Source: Sedimentitalea nanhaiensis DSM 24252 (GTDB lineage Bacteria; Pseudomonadota; Alphaproteobacteria; Rhodobacterales; Rhodobacteraceae). Taken from it: a DNA stretch of 64,000 bases. Within the stretch, counting starts at the first letter, position 1, and the number at the start of each line of letters is the position of its first letter. Below, one piece after another: positions 46,222 to 53,904 of this stretch. The position numbers and the translations under genes were made by a program. The DNA is taken from contig NZ_KI421510.1 in assembly GCF_000473225.1 (NCBI RefSeq), positions 132,822 through 196,821 on the forward strand. The letters are read 5' to 3'. The notes under the pieces were generated by a model, which saw only the letters and a program-made list of their open reading frames with translations, had not been told where the DNA came from and made no database searches.

Positions 46222-46389
46222 GCGCTCAATGTCGTTGTCGTCAAAGTTCGCAACTCCCCGAAAGTCGAACCCGGCGAAGGCAGCACGAAAGTTCTCGCGC
46301 TTGGCCAGAATGGTGCGCCAGCTCAGCCCTGACTGGAAACTCCGGCGTGACGGCAGCCCATCGGCACCGTGGGCGTCCATCCGTTCCAA
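46108..46389 (-). pseudogene. tag: 5'/middle part of DNA-3-methyladenine glycosylase I gene
   Basis: [40 protein letters not shown] and [20 protein letters not shown] are the central TAG sequence, running into EEGSFAAFI at the insertion point. The first ~45 residues of TAG, including the zinc-binding Cys and first His, cannot be found: upstream of FQSG the sequence loses resemblance and a TAA stands just before the first start. The gene was probably damaged at its 5' end as well as by the IS. Confidence 0.85.
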
Positions 46390-46685
46390 TTACGGTTGCA
46401 GCATCAGGCCGCTGCCGCATAAACTTGAACAGAAACCGAACCAGATCCTCCGTTACGATACAGTCTCAGCTCTCCGAAAAACCCTGACGACGGACAATCG
46501 GCGACCGCACTGCTAAAAGCTAACATTACCGCTTGACAGGTCTGAACCTGCTGGCGGCGATCTGGATACCGCGCGCGCCTACGGGAAACGGTTGGCCGAG
46601 GTCGCGAGCCGCTGGAACAGCTGATCCAGCTGTCTGAATAATCGGCCCGACCGCCCGGATCGGATGTGCTGCGGCCGGGTTGCGC
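46390..46685. other. Intergenic stretch with a possible flavodoxin-fold remnant
   Basis: No intact gene. On the plus strand about 46545-46623 reads PAGGDLDTARAYGKRLAEVA and ends SRWNS-stop, which looks like the tail of a WrbA/FMN-reductase-like quinone oxidoreductase. No upstream part is found. This call rests on one short segment. Confidence 0.35.
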
Positions 46686-47141
46686 TCAGTCCGCGACCCC
46701 CGCCCGCCCGATCAGCGCCATGAGCGTTCCGGTCATCGTTGCGACGAGCTTTTCATCCTGGCCCTTCACGGCATAGGCACGCGCCTCGCATATGGTCAGC
46801 GTCCTGCCTGGTTTCACCACGTCAGCGACGAAGCGAAACCGTTCGCCGTCCGCCGGGTTGAGTAGGTTGATCTTGAATTCGGCCGTCAACACTGCCGCGT
46901 CCGCTGGCATCAGCGAAAAGGCCGCGTATCCGCAGGCGCTGTCCAGCGCTGTCGACACGATTCCGGCATGCAAAAACCCATGCTGCTGGGTCAGTGCAAC
47001 CTGATGTGCCATTTCCAGAACGATGCGGCCGGGTAACAACTCGGCAATGCTGATCCCCAACGTGTTCATCACCTTCTGGCGATCGAAACTGTTGCGCACG
47101 CGTGCGTCATAGTCGGGGTTTTTCGGTTTGAATTGTGTCAT
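46686..47141 (-). CDS. PaaI-like hotdog thioesterase
   Basis: 151 residues, single hotdog domain. The helix and catalytic region read LTQQHGFLHAGIVSTALDSA followed by CGYAAFSLMP, and the strand block is LTAEFKINLLNPADGERFRF. These enzymes hydrolyse acyl- or aryl-CoA thioesters and can free CoA from dead-end intermediates. It stands 21 bp downstream of the AraC-type regulator. A C-terminal fragment of a close relative lies at 42252. Confidence 0.86.
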   Translation of the reverse strand: MTQFKPKNPDYDARVRNSFDRQKVMNTLGISIAELLPGRIVLEMAHQVALTQQHGFLHAGIVSTALDSACGYAAFSLMPADAAVLTAEFKINLLNPADGERFRFVADVVKPGRTLTICEARAYAVKGQDEKLVATMTGTLMALIGRAGVAD

Positions 47142-47162
47142 GGCGGGTCTTCCTCTTCGATT

Positions 47163-47867
47163 TCATTCGTCAATGACCAATCTTAGGCGGTCTTTGAGGC
47201 GCGTATCTTGTAGCGAAAGGTCAAAACGACGCGGAATAGACAGAGCGCGCAACGCGCCGGGCGGTTTGCCGGCGAAGATCCGGCAAGCGGCGGACAAGTG
47301 AGATTGATCGTAATATCCGGCGTCCAGCGCCAGATCGCTCAGCGGCAGGGTCTTTGACGCAAGCTGCCCGAGAGCCCGGCGAAAGCGTCGCAAGGTCGCA
47401 AGCCGCCGCCGCGACACGCCGGTTTCCGCCCGCACCTTTCGACGTTTGGTCCGGTCGCTGTAAGCTCCGGTTGGTGCGGCAAAGCTCAGGTCTCTCGCAA
47501 GGCCGTCAAGCACCGCGATGAGCGCAGGCAGGTCATCGTCCCCGGTCTGAATCCGGGCCAGTTCTGAGGCCAGCATGTCCAGCCCTTTGGAGTCGGGAAA
47601 TCGCTGCGGTCGTGACGACAGTCGCAGCCCGGCCACGACACCCTGGAATGGCCTTGGGCGGGGCGAAAAATAGGGGCGCGGTTCTGCCAGCGATACGCGC
47701 CCGCCGCCGCTGTCGTCGCGCGTTACCGAAAGGGTAAAGAGGTCGGTTGCGAACCGCCCGCGTCCACCACCGCTCAGCACACCGGTATCGCGGAACACGA
47801 ACAAATGGTCGATCTGTTTGGCCGCTTCCTCAGGCGGCGCCAGTTCGAGATAAAGCGGCGCCGCCAT
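47163..47867 (-). CDS. AraC-family transcriptional regulator
   Basis: 234 residues from the ATG at 47867 (further in-frame starts up to 47915 would overlap the NmrA-like gene). The C-terminal helix-turn-helix pair includes VSRRRLATLRRFRRALGQLA, then LPLSDLALDAGYYDQSHLSA and IFAGKPPGALRAL. The N-terminal part (FRDTGVLSGGGRGRFATDLF) resembles the sensor domain of DUF6597-type AraC proteins, by memory. Three bases or so separate it from the NmrA-like gene, so both are probably on one transcript. Confidence 0.82.
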   Translation of the reverse strand: MAAPLYLELAPPEEAAKQIDHLFVFRDTGVLSGGGRGRFATDLFTLSVTRDDSGGGRVSLAEPRPYFSPRPRPFQGVVAGLRLSSRPQRFPDSKGLDMLASELARIQTGDDDLPALIAVLDGLARDLSFAAPTGAYSDRTKRRKVRAETGVSRRRLATLRRFRRALGQLASKTLPLSDLALDAGYYDQSHLSAACRIFAGKPPGALRALSIPRRFDLSLQDTRLKDRLRLVIDE

Positions 47868-47871
47868 CAGG

Positions 47872-48726
47872 TTACTTGACGAAAGCATCCCGGTTCTCGG
47901 CGACGAAATCGGCAAATCGGCGCGCCGGGCGTCCCATCACATCGCTGACCGTGGTCTCGATGCCGGCAAGGTAGCCCTTGGGCGCGATGGAAGCCAATTC
48001 GACCATGGCTCTGGCGACCTCGTCCTGCATTCCGCCAGCCACCATGCCCGCCTTGGCATTTTCGGCCGACAGGGGTGCGCAGGTGACAGTGCGCCCGGTC
48101 ACCCTGGACAGGAGGGCGGCGATATCTTCTCCGGTAAGAGCTTCGGGCCCGGTCAGACCAAGAGCCTTGCCTTCGTAACCCGGAGCGGTCAGCGCCTCGG
48201 CGGCGACATCCGCGATGTCGCGGGCGTCGATCCAGGCCACGGGGCCGCCCAGATCGTCATAGTACACGGCGTCCTTTGCAATGTTACCGGCCTGCCACAG
48301 CAGGTTCTGCATGAAATAGGTCGGCTGGACAAAGGTCCAGTCAAGGCCGCTTTGCTTCAGCAGCTCCTGGGTTTCGGAATGCCACTTTCCAAAGGTCAGC
48401 CCCGCCTTGGGCGACGCGCCAAGCCCCGTGGCCACAACGATATGGCGCACGCCCGCGGCCTTGGCCGCCTCGATCACGTTCGCCTTCCACTGGCGCATGT
48501 TCAGATGGGCAGGCGTGACCAGGTATATCTTTTCTGCCCCGTCACAGGCCCGCGCCAGCGCGGCAGGGTCCGTGAAATCCGCGACGACCGCCTCGCATCC
48601 TTTGGCCTTTAGCGCGTCTAACTTTGAGAGGTCGCTGGTGACAGCGCGCACGGTCGCGCCTTTTGCCAGAAGCGTGTCGACGAGGGGCGCACCAGTCGTG
48701 CCCGTGGCTCCGAAAACAGTGATCAT
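47872..48726 (-). CDS. NmrA-like NAD(P)-binding protein (atypical SDR)
   Basis: 284 residues. ITVFGATGTTGAPLVDTLLA is the atypical SDR nucleotide motif and AGVRHIVVATGLGASPKAGL, LDWTFVQPTYFMQNLLW and VAWIDARDIADVAAEAL are NmrA/quinone-reductase-like. The YxxxK catalytic pair of classical SDRs is absent. Such proteins reduce quinones or act as redox sensors. The ATG overlaps the Acs-like gene stop by 4 bp. Role in the pathway is unclear. Confidence 0.83.
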   Translation of the reverse strand: MITVFGATGTTGAPLVDTLLAKGATVRAVTSDLSKLDALKAKGCEAVVADFTDPAALARACDGAEKIYLVTPAHLNMRQWKANVIEAAKAAGVRHIVVATGLGASPKAGLTFGKWHSETQELLKQSGLDWTFVQPTYFMQNLLWQAGNIAKDAVYYDDLGGPVAWIDARDIADVAAEALTAPGYEGKALGLTGPEALTGEDIAALLSRVTGRTVTCAPLSAENAKAGMVAGGMQDEVARAMVELASIAPKGYLAGIETTVSDVMGRPARRFADFVAENRDAFVK

Positions 48727-50660
48727 GACTTTTCCTTTTGCAGGTCTGCGATGGGCTGAATGGTTTCCGGGTTGCTGATCGACGACAGATCGCCTGGATC
48801 TTCACCGAGAAAGGCGGCGCGCACGACACGGCGCATGGTTTTCATGCTGCGGGTCTTGGGCAGCGCTTCGACAAAGTGGATCTCGCGCGGGCGGAAGGGT
48901 TTCGAGACGATCTCCCCGACACGATCCTTGAGCCGGTTCACGAGCTCCGCGTCCGGCGACACATTTGGTGCCGCCACGCAGACGCAGACGACAGCCACGC
49001 CCTTGATGTCATCAGGTGCCGCGATGGCCGCGGCGTCCACCACCTCTCCGGTTTCGGTCAGGGCCGCCTCGATCTCGGGCGGGCCGATGCGTTTGCCGGC
49101 GATGTTCAGCGTGTCGTCCGACCGGCCCAGGATATACCATGTCCCGTCCGGATCGCAGCGCACCCAGTCGCCGTGCCGCCAGAGGCCGGGGAAGGTGGAC
49201 CAGTAGGTGTCAAGGTAGCGATCGCGGTCCCCCCTGATGGCCGGGGTCAGACCCAGAGGCGGCTGGGTCACGACCAGTTCGCCGACCTCGCCCGGTGCGG
49301 CTTCGCTGCCGTCCTGGCGCAGAACCTTGGCCCCGACACCCAGGGCCTGGGCCGAAAATCCGCCGGGCTTGAGCTCGTGCAGCACGGTCGAGGTCAGGAT
49401 CGCGCCAAAAAGCTCGGTCCCGCCCGAGATGTTCAGCGGCACGGCGCGGCGGCGACAGATATGATCGAGCTGCCAGAGCCAGGCATCCTCGGTCCAGGGC
49501 TCGCCGGTCGAGGCGACGATGCGCAGGGACGACAAGTCGTAGCCCGACAAAGATTCAGTATCCTGCGTCATGAACTGCCGTACCAGGGTCGGGGCCACGC
49601 CGAGATGCGTGACCTCCATCTCGGACGCAAGACGCAGCAGCCTGAAGGGATCGCCGGGCATTGATGGTGCGCCCTCGGCCAGCACCAGAGTCGAACCGGA
49701 CAAGAGCACCGATAAAAGGGTGAGCGGTCCCATGACCCACCCCATGTCGGTCATCCAGAGGTGCCGGTCATCCCGTTTCATGTCGAGGCAAAGCAGGAAA
49801 TCGGCCGTGGCCTTGGCCTGCACGCCCAAATGGGTATGCACGACACCCTTGGGCCGCCCGGTGGTGCCCGATGTATAGGCGATGAGAAAGGTGTCATCGG
49901 CACTGACGGGAACGGCGGCAAACTCCGGACTGGCGCGGCCCACTGTTTCGGTCCAGTCCAGATCGCGGGCCGGATCGGCCACCGCATCGCCGAACCGTCG
50001 CAGGCTGATCACGGTATGAACCGATGGTACGTCGGTCAAAGCCTGGGCAAGGGTCGCTTCCATCCAGACCGGCTTGCCTCGCCGGGGTGTGGCATCCGCC
50101 GTCAACACCGCCACGGCATCCGCGTCGTTCAGGCGCGATACGATGGCATGGGGCGCAAAACCGGAAAACAGCGGCACCGCAACCGCGCCCAGCCGGGCAA
50201 TACCCAGAAGCGCGGCCTCGATTTCGGGGATCATCGGCATATAGATGCCCACCGCCTGACCGGGCCTTACACCGCGCGTGGCAAGGGCCGAGGCGACGCG
50301 GGAGGCTTCGGCGGTAAGGTCGGAATAGGTCCAGCGGCGGCGGCTTCCGTCTTCGCCGACCCAGTCGATTGCGACCTTGTCGCCCAAGCCATCGGCAATT
50401 CGGGCGTCAAGACAGGTTTCCGTCAGATTCAAAGTACTCCCGACGGCCCACCGGATCGATTCGGGCCCTTCGGAGATATCTCGCAACCGGCTGTAGGGCC
50501 GCGCGAACCGTATCCCGGCATGGTCAATGATCTGGCCCCAGAACCAGTCTGGGTCTTCATTCGAACGGCGGACGAGTTCCTCGTAACTGTCAATGCCGCA
50601 GCCCTTCAGAAATGAGGTCAGCGTGCTTGTCCGCTGGATGTCAGAGCCTGGCTGAAACAT
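48723..50660 (-). CDS. Acetyl/propionyl/acetoacetyl-CoA synthetase-like ligase (AMP-forming)
   Basis: 645 residues from the ATG at 50660, with AGAAAGG ahead of it. The Acs-type N-terminal segment (DPDWFWGQIIDHAGIRFARP), P-loop LIAYTSGTTGRPKGVVHTHL, A5 NISGGTELFGAIL, A8 DDTLNIAGKRIGPPEIEAAL and the catalytic Lys in PKTRSMKTMRR are present; Acs usually reads SGKIMRR there. The short-chain acid it activates is not clear; acetate, propionate or acetoacetate released at the end of the pathway would fit. It lies 113 bp after the SDR gene, with a hairpin between. Confidence 0.86.
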   Translation of the reverse strand: MFQPGSDIQRTSTLTSFLKGCGIDSYEELVRRSNEDPDWFWGQIIDHAGIRFARPYSRLRDISEGPESIRWAVGSTLNLTETCLDARIADGLGDKVAIDWVGEDGSRRRWTYSDLTAEASRVASALATRGVRPGQAVGIYMPMIPEIEAALLGIARLGAVAVPLFSGFAPHAIVSRLNDADAVAVLTADATPRRGKPVWMEATLAQALTDVPSVHTVISLRRFGDAVADPARDLDWTETVGRASPEFAAVPVSADDTFLIAYTSGTTGRPKGVVHTHLGVQAKATADFLLCLDMKRDDRHLWMTDMGWVMGPLTLLSVLLSGSTLVLAEGAPSMPGDPFRLLRLASEMEVTHLGVAPTLVRQFMTQDTESLSGYDLSSLRIVASTGEPWTEDAWLWQLDHICRRRAVPLNISGGTELFGAILTSTVLHELKPGGFSAQALGVGAKVLRQDGSEAAPGEVGELVVTQPPLGLTPAIRGDRDRYLDTYWSTFPGLWRHGDWVRCDPDGTWYILGRSDDTLNIAGKRIGPPEIEAALTETGEVVDAAAIAAPDDIKGVAVVCVCVAAPNVSPDAELVNRLKDRVGEIVSKPFRPREIHFVEALPKTRSMKTMRRVVRAAFLGEDPGDLSSISNPETIQPIADLQKEKS

Positions 50661-50734
50661 TCGCAACCTTTCTAGAATGAAAAAGGGCCGCACATAAGGC
50701 GCGGCCAGTCGGGGAGGTAACTCTTGGCACGGTA

Positions 50735-50768
50735 TGGCAGCAGCGCCTTGAGTCCGGCGCTGCTGCCA
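50735..50768 (-). terminator. Hairpin between the BadH-like SDR gene and the Acs-like gene
   Basis: A perfect 13-bp stem (50735-50747 with 50756-50768) and 8-base loop, starting 5 bases after the SDR stop. No T-run follows on the minus strand, so read-through into the ligase gene is likely; it may stabilise the SDR message or act as a weak terminator. Confidence 0.6.
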
Positions 50769-50773
50769 GCGTT

Positions 50774-51535
50774 TTAACCGTGCATGGACAGGCCGCCCGA
50801 AACCGAAATCACCTGGCCGGTAATGAACCCTGCGTCGTCCGACGACAGGAAGCAGATGATGCCAGGGTAATCCGTCGGCTGCGCAAGACGCTTCATCGGA
50901 ATCGCCCGCTTGAGACCTTCGGCGATCTTTTGACCGGCCTCGCCCTCGGCAACCTGAGCGAACAGCGGCGTATCGGTCGGGCCGGGGGCGACCGCATTCA
51001 ATTGAATACCTTTACGCGCCAGTTCGCGCGCTACGGTTTTGGTGAACGAGATGATGCCACCCTTGCAGGCCGAATACACGGCTTCGCCGGATGATCCGAC
51101 GCGTCCGGCGTCGGACGCGATGTTGACCACACGGCCGCCGCCGTTCTTGACCATGCCCGGAAGCACCGCGTGATGCATATTCAGCGGACCGTAAAGATTT
51201 ATGTCGATGACCTTTTTCCAAAGGTCGGGATCGGTGTCGAGGAACGGTTTGATCACGTCCCAGCCGGCATTGTTCACCAGCACATCGACCGGACCCCCGG
51301 CCTCGAACTCGGCTACAGCCTTGTCGACCTGGGCACGGTCGGTGATGTCCACCTTGAAGGCCTGCGCCTTGCCGCCGGCCTCGGTGATCAGGCGAACCGT
51401 TTCCTTCGCCCCGTCTTCGCTCATGTCAAAGATCGCAATCTCGGCACCTTCTTCGCCGAACCGTTCGCACACCGCGCGCCCGATGCCGCTGCCGCCGCCG
51501 GTCACGATCACGCGTTTTCCACTCAACCCTCGCAT
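50774..51535 (-). CDS. Short-chain dehydrogenase, BadH-like (2-hydroxycyclohexanecarboxyl-CoA dehydrogenase type)
   Basis: 253 residues from the ATG at 51535, which has a GAGGAGG ribosome site. TGGGSGIGRAV, NNAGWDVIKPF, active-site IASDAGRVGSSGEAVYSACK and FITGQVISVSGGLSMHG are classical SDR features. The ASDAGRVGSSGEAVYS block is very like BadH of Rhodopseudomonas as I remember it; a search should confirm. It would oxidise a 3-hydroxyacyl-CoA, possibly on a ring. Its promoter shares operator copy 3 with the tandem-TetR gene. Confidence 0.85.
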   Translation of the reverse strand: MRGLSGKRVIVTGGGSGIGRAVCERFGEEGAEIAIFDMSEDGAKETVRLITEAGGKAQAFKVDITDRAQVDKAVAEFEAGGPVDVLVNNAGWDVIKPFLDTDPDLWKKVIDINLYGPLNMHHAVLPGMVKNGGGRVVNIASDAGRVGSSGEAVYSACKGGIISFTKTVARELARKGIQLNAVAPGPTDTPLFAQVAEGEAGQKIAEGLKRAIPMKRLAQPTDYPGIICFLSSDDAGFITGQVISVSGGLSMHG

Positions 51536-51601
51536 ATGGAGGTCCTCCTCTTCCGCTATCATCTTGGCAAAGAACTTGATTCGGAACGTTCCTTGCGTTA
51601 T

Positions 51602-51617
51602 TCTAACATTTGTTAGA
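51602..51617. promoter_or_regulatory. Operator palindrome copy 3, between tandem-TetR gene and BadH-like SDR gene
   Basis: TCTAACATTTGTTAGA, perfect half-sites. On the minus strand TTGCAT (51622-51627) and TAGAAT (51600-51605) are 16 bases apart; on the plus strand TAGATT (51614-51619) is a possible -10 only 7 bases before the first ATG of the regulator gene. Position next to the regulator suggests autoregulation. Confidence 0.8.
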
Positions 51618-51626
51618 TTTAATGCA

Positions 51627-53027
51627 ATGGACAGTCTCGTGTCCCGCAAGTATCGAAATGGAATGGTACACAAGACTGACCCACCCAGGACACTGAGCGA
51701 AGACTTGAGCAAGTCTGAGAGGACACGTGAGGGTATCCTTTCGGCGGCTGCGCGACTTTTTCGGTATGAAGGCTATCACGCAACGACTATGCGCGACATC
51801 GCGCAGGAAGCTGGCATTGAGGCCGGCAGCATTTATTATCATTTTCAATCCAAAGACCAGATTCTGAGCGAAGTTCTCGATCTTGGCGTCCGTCAACTAT
51901 ATCAGGCGGTCAGTGAAATCGTTCGGTCGGCACCGACAAGTTCGGAGGGTTTTCGCAAGACCTTCGAATTGCTGATTGAAACACATCTGAACTATCTCTT
52001 GACCGACAGCGACTTCACGTCAGCCAATATTCGGAACTATCCGATGTTGTCGGACGAAACACGCGCCCCGCATCGCGAATTGCGTGCATCATATGCAGGG
52101 GCCTGGGGCAAATTCCTGAATGACGCCAAACGCGCCGGCCACCTTCGAAGCGACATATCCACTGCTGTGATCCGCCAGTTCATCCTGAGTGCCATGAACT
52201 GGACCGTAGAATGGTACGATGTCGACAAGTATCCGGTGCGCATCCTCGCGGTACGAATGAGTAAGCTGATACTTGACGGAATGTGTCCACATCGCAAGGC
52301 GGGTACCGAAGGCTTGAAGCTGTGCCCCGCCACTCCCGCCAAGATCCCGGATCCCGACGGCAAGGCGGCTAAGACCCGTGCAGAAATTCTAAAGGCCGCA
52401 GCGCGCGTTCTGAGGGACAATGGCTACAAGGCGACCACGCTGAGAAAGATCGCGGAAGAAGCGGACATGAAAGCGGGAAGCGTCTATTACCATTTCAACT
52501 CCAAGGAAGCGATCGTTGACGAAGTTCTAAACGCCGGACTGAGGGACTTGCTAGCAGGTGTCGAAGCCGCCGTTCGGAAATTCGATGCCCCGTACGATCA
52601 TTACGCCAGGATAGCGACTGCAATCTGGGCGCACCTGGATTTCCTCTTCAAGGCAAGCGAATTCACCTCGGCGAATATCAGAAGCTATGGAATGCTCCCC
52701 AATCATTTCAGGGAGAGGCACAGGGGTATTCGCCGTGAGTATGGAAAACTCTGGGATCGGATACTCCGTGAAGCTCAGGACGACGGTGCCATACGGTCGG
52801 ATATCAAGATCGTCCCCTTGCGCCAGGTGATGTTGGGTGCCTTAAACTGGACGGTGGAATGGTTCGACCCGAACAAGGCAGGAGTGGAAGGATATCTATC
52901 ACTGCCTGAATTCTCCAGCATGCTCATCAATCTGTTATTGGAAGGCATTTGTAACCGGGAAGCGACCCCGTCCACAGGACAAGGTAGCCCTGAAAGCGGT
53001 TGCCCCGGTCAGACCAGAAGGAAGTGA
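51627..53027 (+). CDS. Tandem TetR-family regulator: two complete TetR units in one polypeptide
   Basis: 466 residues, about twice a normal TetR. Unit 1 has its helix-turn-helix at about residues 33-80 (GYHATTMRDIAQEAG, GSIYYHFQSKDQIL) and unit 2 at about 250-297 (GYKATTLRKIAEEAD, GSVYYHFNSKEAIV). Each is followed by a matching ligand domain: TSANIRNYPML and NWTVEWYDVDK in unit 1, TSANIRSYGML and NWTVEWFDPNK in unit 2, so the gene arose by internal duplication. It could bind one palindrome as a pseudo-dimer. Start could also be the ATG at 51663 (454 residues); the first ATG would give a nearly leaderless mRNA. Probable repressor of the four-operator regulon. Its 3' end overlaps the convergent thioesterase gene by 19 bp. 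Confidence 0.88.
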   Translation: MDSLVSRKYRNGMVHKTDPPRTLSEDLSKSERTREGILSAAARLFRYEGYHATTMRDIAQEAGIEAGSIYYHFQSKDQILSEVLDLGVRQLYQAVSEIVRSAPTSSEGFRKTFELLIETHLNYLLTDSDFTSANIRNYPMLSDETRAPHRELRASYAGAWGKFLNDAKRAGHLRSDISTAVIRQFILSAMNWTVEWYDVDKYPVRILAVRMSKLILDGMCPHRKAGTEGLKLCPATPAKIPDPDGKAAKTRAEILKAAARVLRDNGYKATTLRKIAEEADMKAGSVYYHFNSKEAIVDEVLNAGLRDLLAGVEAAVRKFDAPYDHYARIATAIWAHLDFLFKASEFTSANIRSYGMLPNHFRERHRGIRREYGKLWDRILREAQDDGAIRSDIKIVPLRQVMLGALNWTVEWFDPNKAGVEGYLSLPEFSSMLINLLLEGICNREATPSTGQGSPESGCPGQTRRK

Positions 53028-53410
53028 TACAGCCCTTCGGCAACCGCCTTTTCCCGATCCGTCTGCCAGCTGAGCACGCTGACGCTTGCCATCCGTTTGC
53101 CTTTGCGCGTGACGTTAGCGCGCGCAAAAAGCGGTCCCTTCACACCGGGTCTGAGGTAATCGACGGTCAGGTTGATCGGCTTGGCCGGAACGTCGGCGAA
53201 ATCGGGCTGTACCGCGATGGCGGCAGTGGCCTCCATAAAACTCGCGATTATGCCGCCATGGTAGTACTCCATGATCGGGTTACCGACATGGCGGTCATCA
53301 AAGGTCATTTCCGCCTCAGCATGGAGACTGTCTAGACTTCTGACCTCAAAGTTGAGAAATCGGAAGAACGGCACCCGGGATACATTGGCATTGACAGTTT
53401 GCACGTCCAT
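53009..53410 (-). CDS. PaaI-like hotdog thioesterase
   Basis: 133 residues from the ATG at 53410 that overlaps the previous stop (TGATG). GNPIMEYYHGGIIASFMEAT is the hotdog helix with the usual HGG, and INLTVDYLRPGVKGPLFARA the main strand block. Last gene of a six-gene minus-strand operon starting at operator copy 4. With the next gene it may form a heteromeric thioesterase that frees CoA from blocked intermediates. Confidence 0.82.
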   Translation of the reverse strand: MDVQTVNANVSRVPFFRFLNFEVRSLDSLHAEAEMTFDDRHVGNPIMEYYHGGIIASFMEATAAIAVQPDFADVPAKPINLTVDYLRPGVKGPLFARANVTRKGKRMASVSVLSWQTDREKAVAEGLYHFLLV

Positions 53411-53892
53411 CACGAAGTTTTTCCTTTTGTCATTGCGTCAAACAGGCTGGTTTCGCCGCGCGTCAATGCAAACGAGGCGGTTCCCCTGGCTATTTCAGCA
53501 TCCTCATGGCCCGCGAACCAGACGCTGCCGGAATTGAAGGCGATGTGGCGGGTCTTGCGAAAACAATGCGCTTGAACGATGACATCCGCGCGTGAACGGG
53601 CCGGGCGCAGGTAATCAACTCTGAGGTCAAGAGTGGCCATGGTACTGACGCCTTCGATGGCAACAAAGTTCGCCAGTCCAAAGACACTGTCCAGAAGTGC
53701 CGTCAGGATACCACCGTGGAGCAGCGATTGTTCCGCATCGACGCAAAAGTCCGGATTGAACGGCATCCGAACCCGAACACCTTCCGTCGAGACCTCTTCG
53801 ATCTCAAGCGCCATATGCGTTATCAGACCCTTGCCGCGCGCATTCCACATCTGCGCGATTTGCTCCATCTTCTTTTGGGTGATGTCTGACAT
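53410..53892 (-). CDS. PaaI-like hotdog thioesterase
   Basis: 160 residues. FCVDAEQSLLHGGILTALLD holds the helix with HGG, and TMATLDLRVDYLRPARSRAD the strand block; VSTEGVRVRMPF precedes. It is a paralogue of the next gene, to which it is coupled by a stop/start overlap, and differs from the stand-alone thioesterase at 46686. Confidence 0.84.
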   Translation of the reverse strand: MSDITQKKMEQIAQMWNARGKGLITHMALEIEEVSTEGVRVRMPFNPDFCVDAEQSLLHGGILTALLDSVFGLANFVAIEGVSTMATLDLRVDYLRPARSRADVIVQAHCFRKTRHIAFNSGSVWFAGHEDAEIARGTASFALTRGETSLFDAMTKGKTS

Positions 53893-53904
53893 GCGATCTT
53901 TCCT

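Noticed and set aside
51201-51626. N-terminal extension of the tandem-TetR protein
   Set aside because: It would run through the operator and antisense to the SDR gene; TetR homology begins after 51690.
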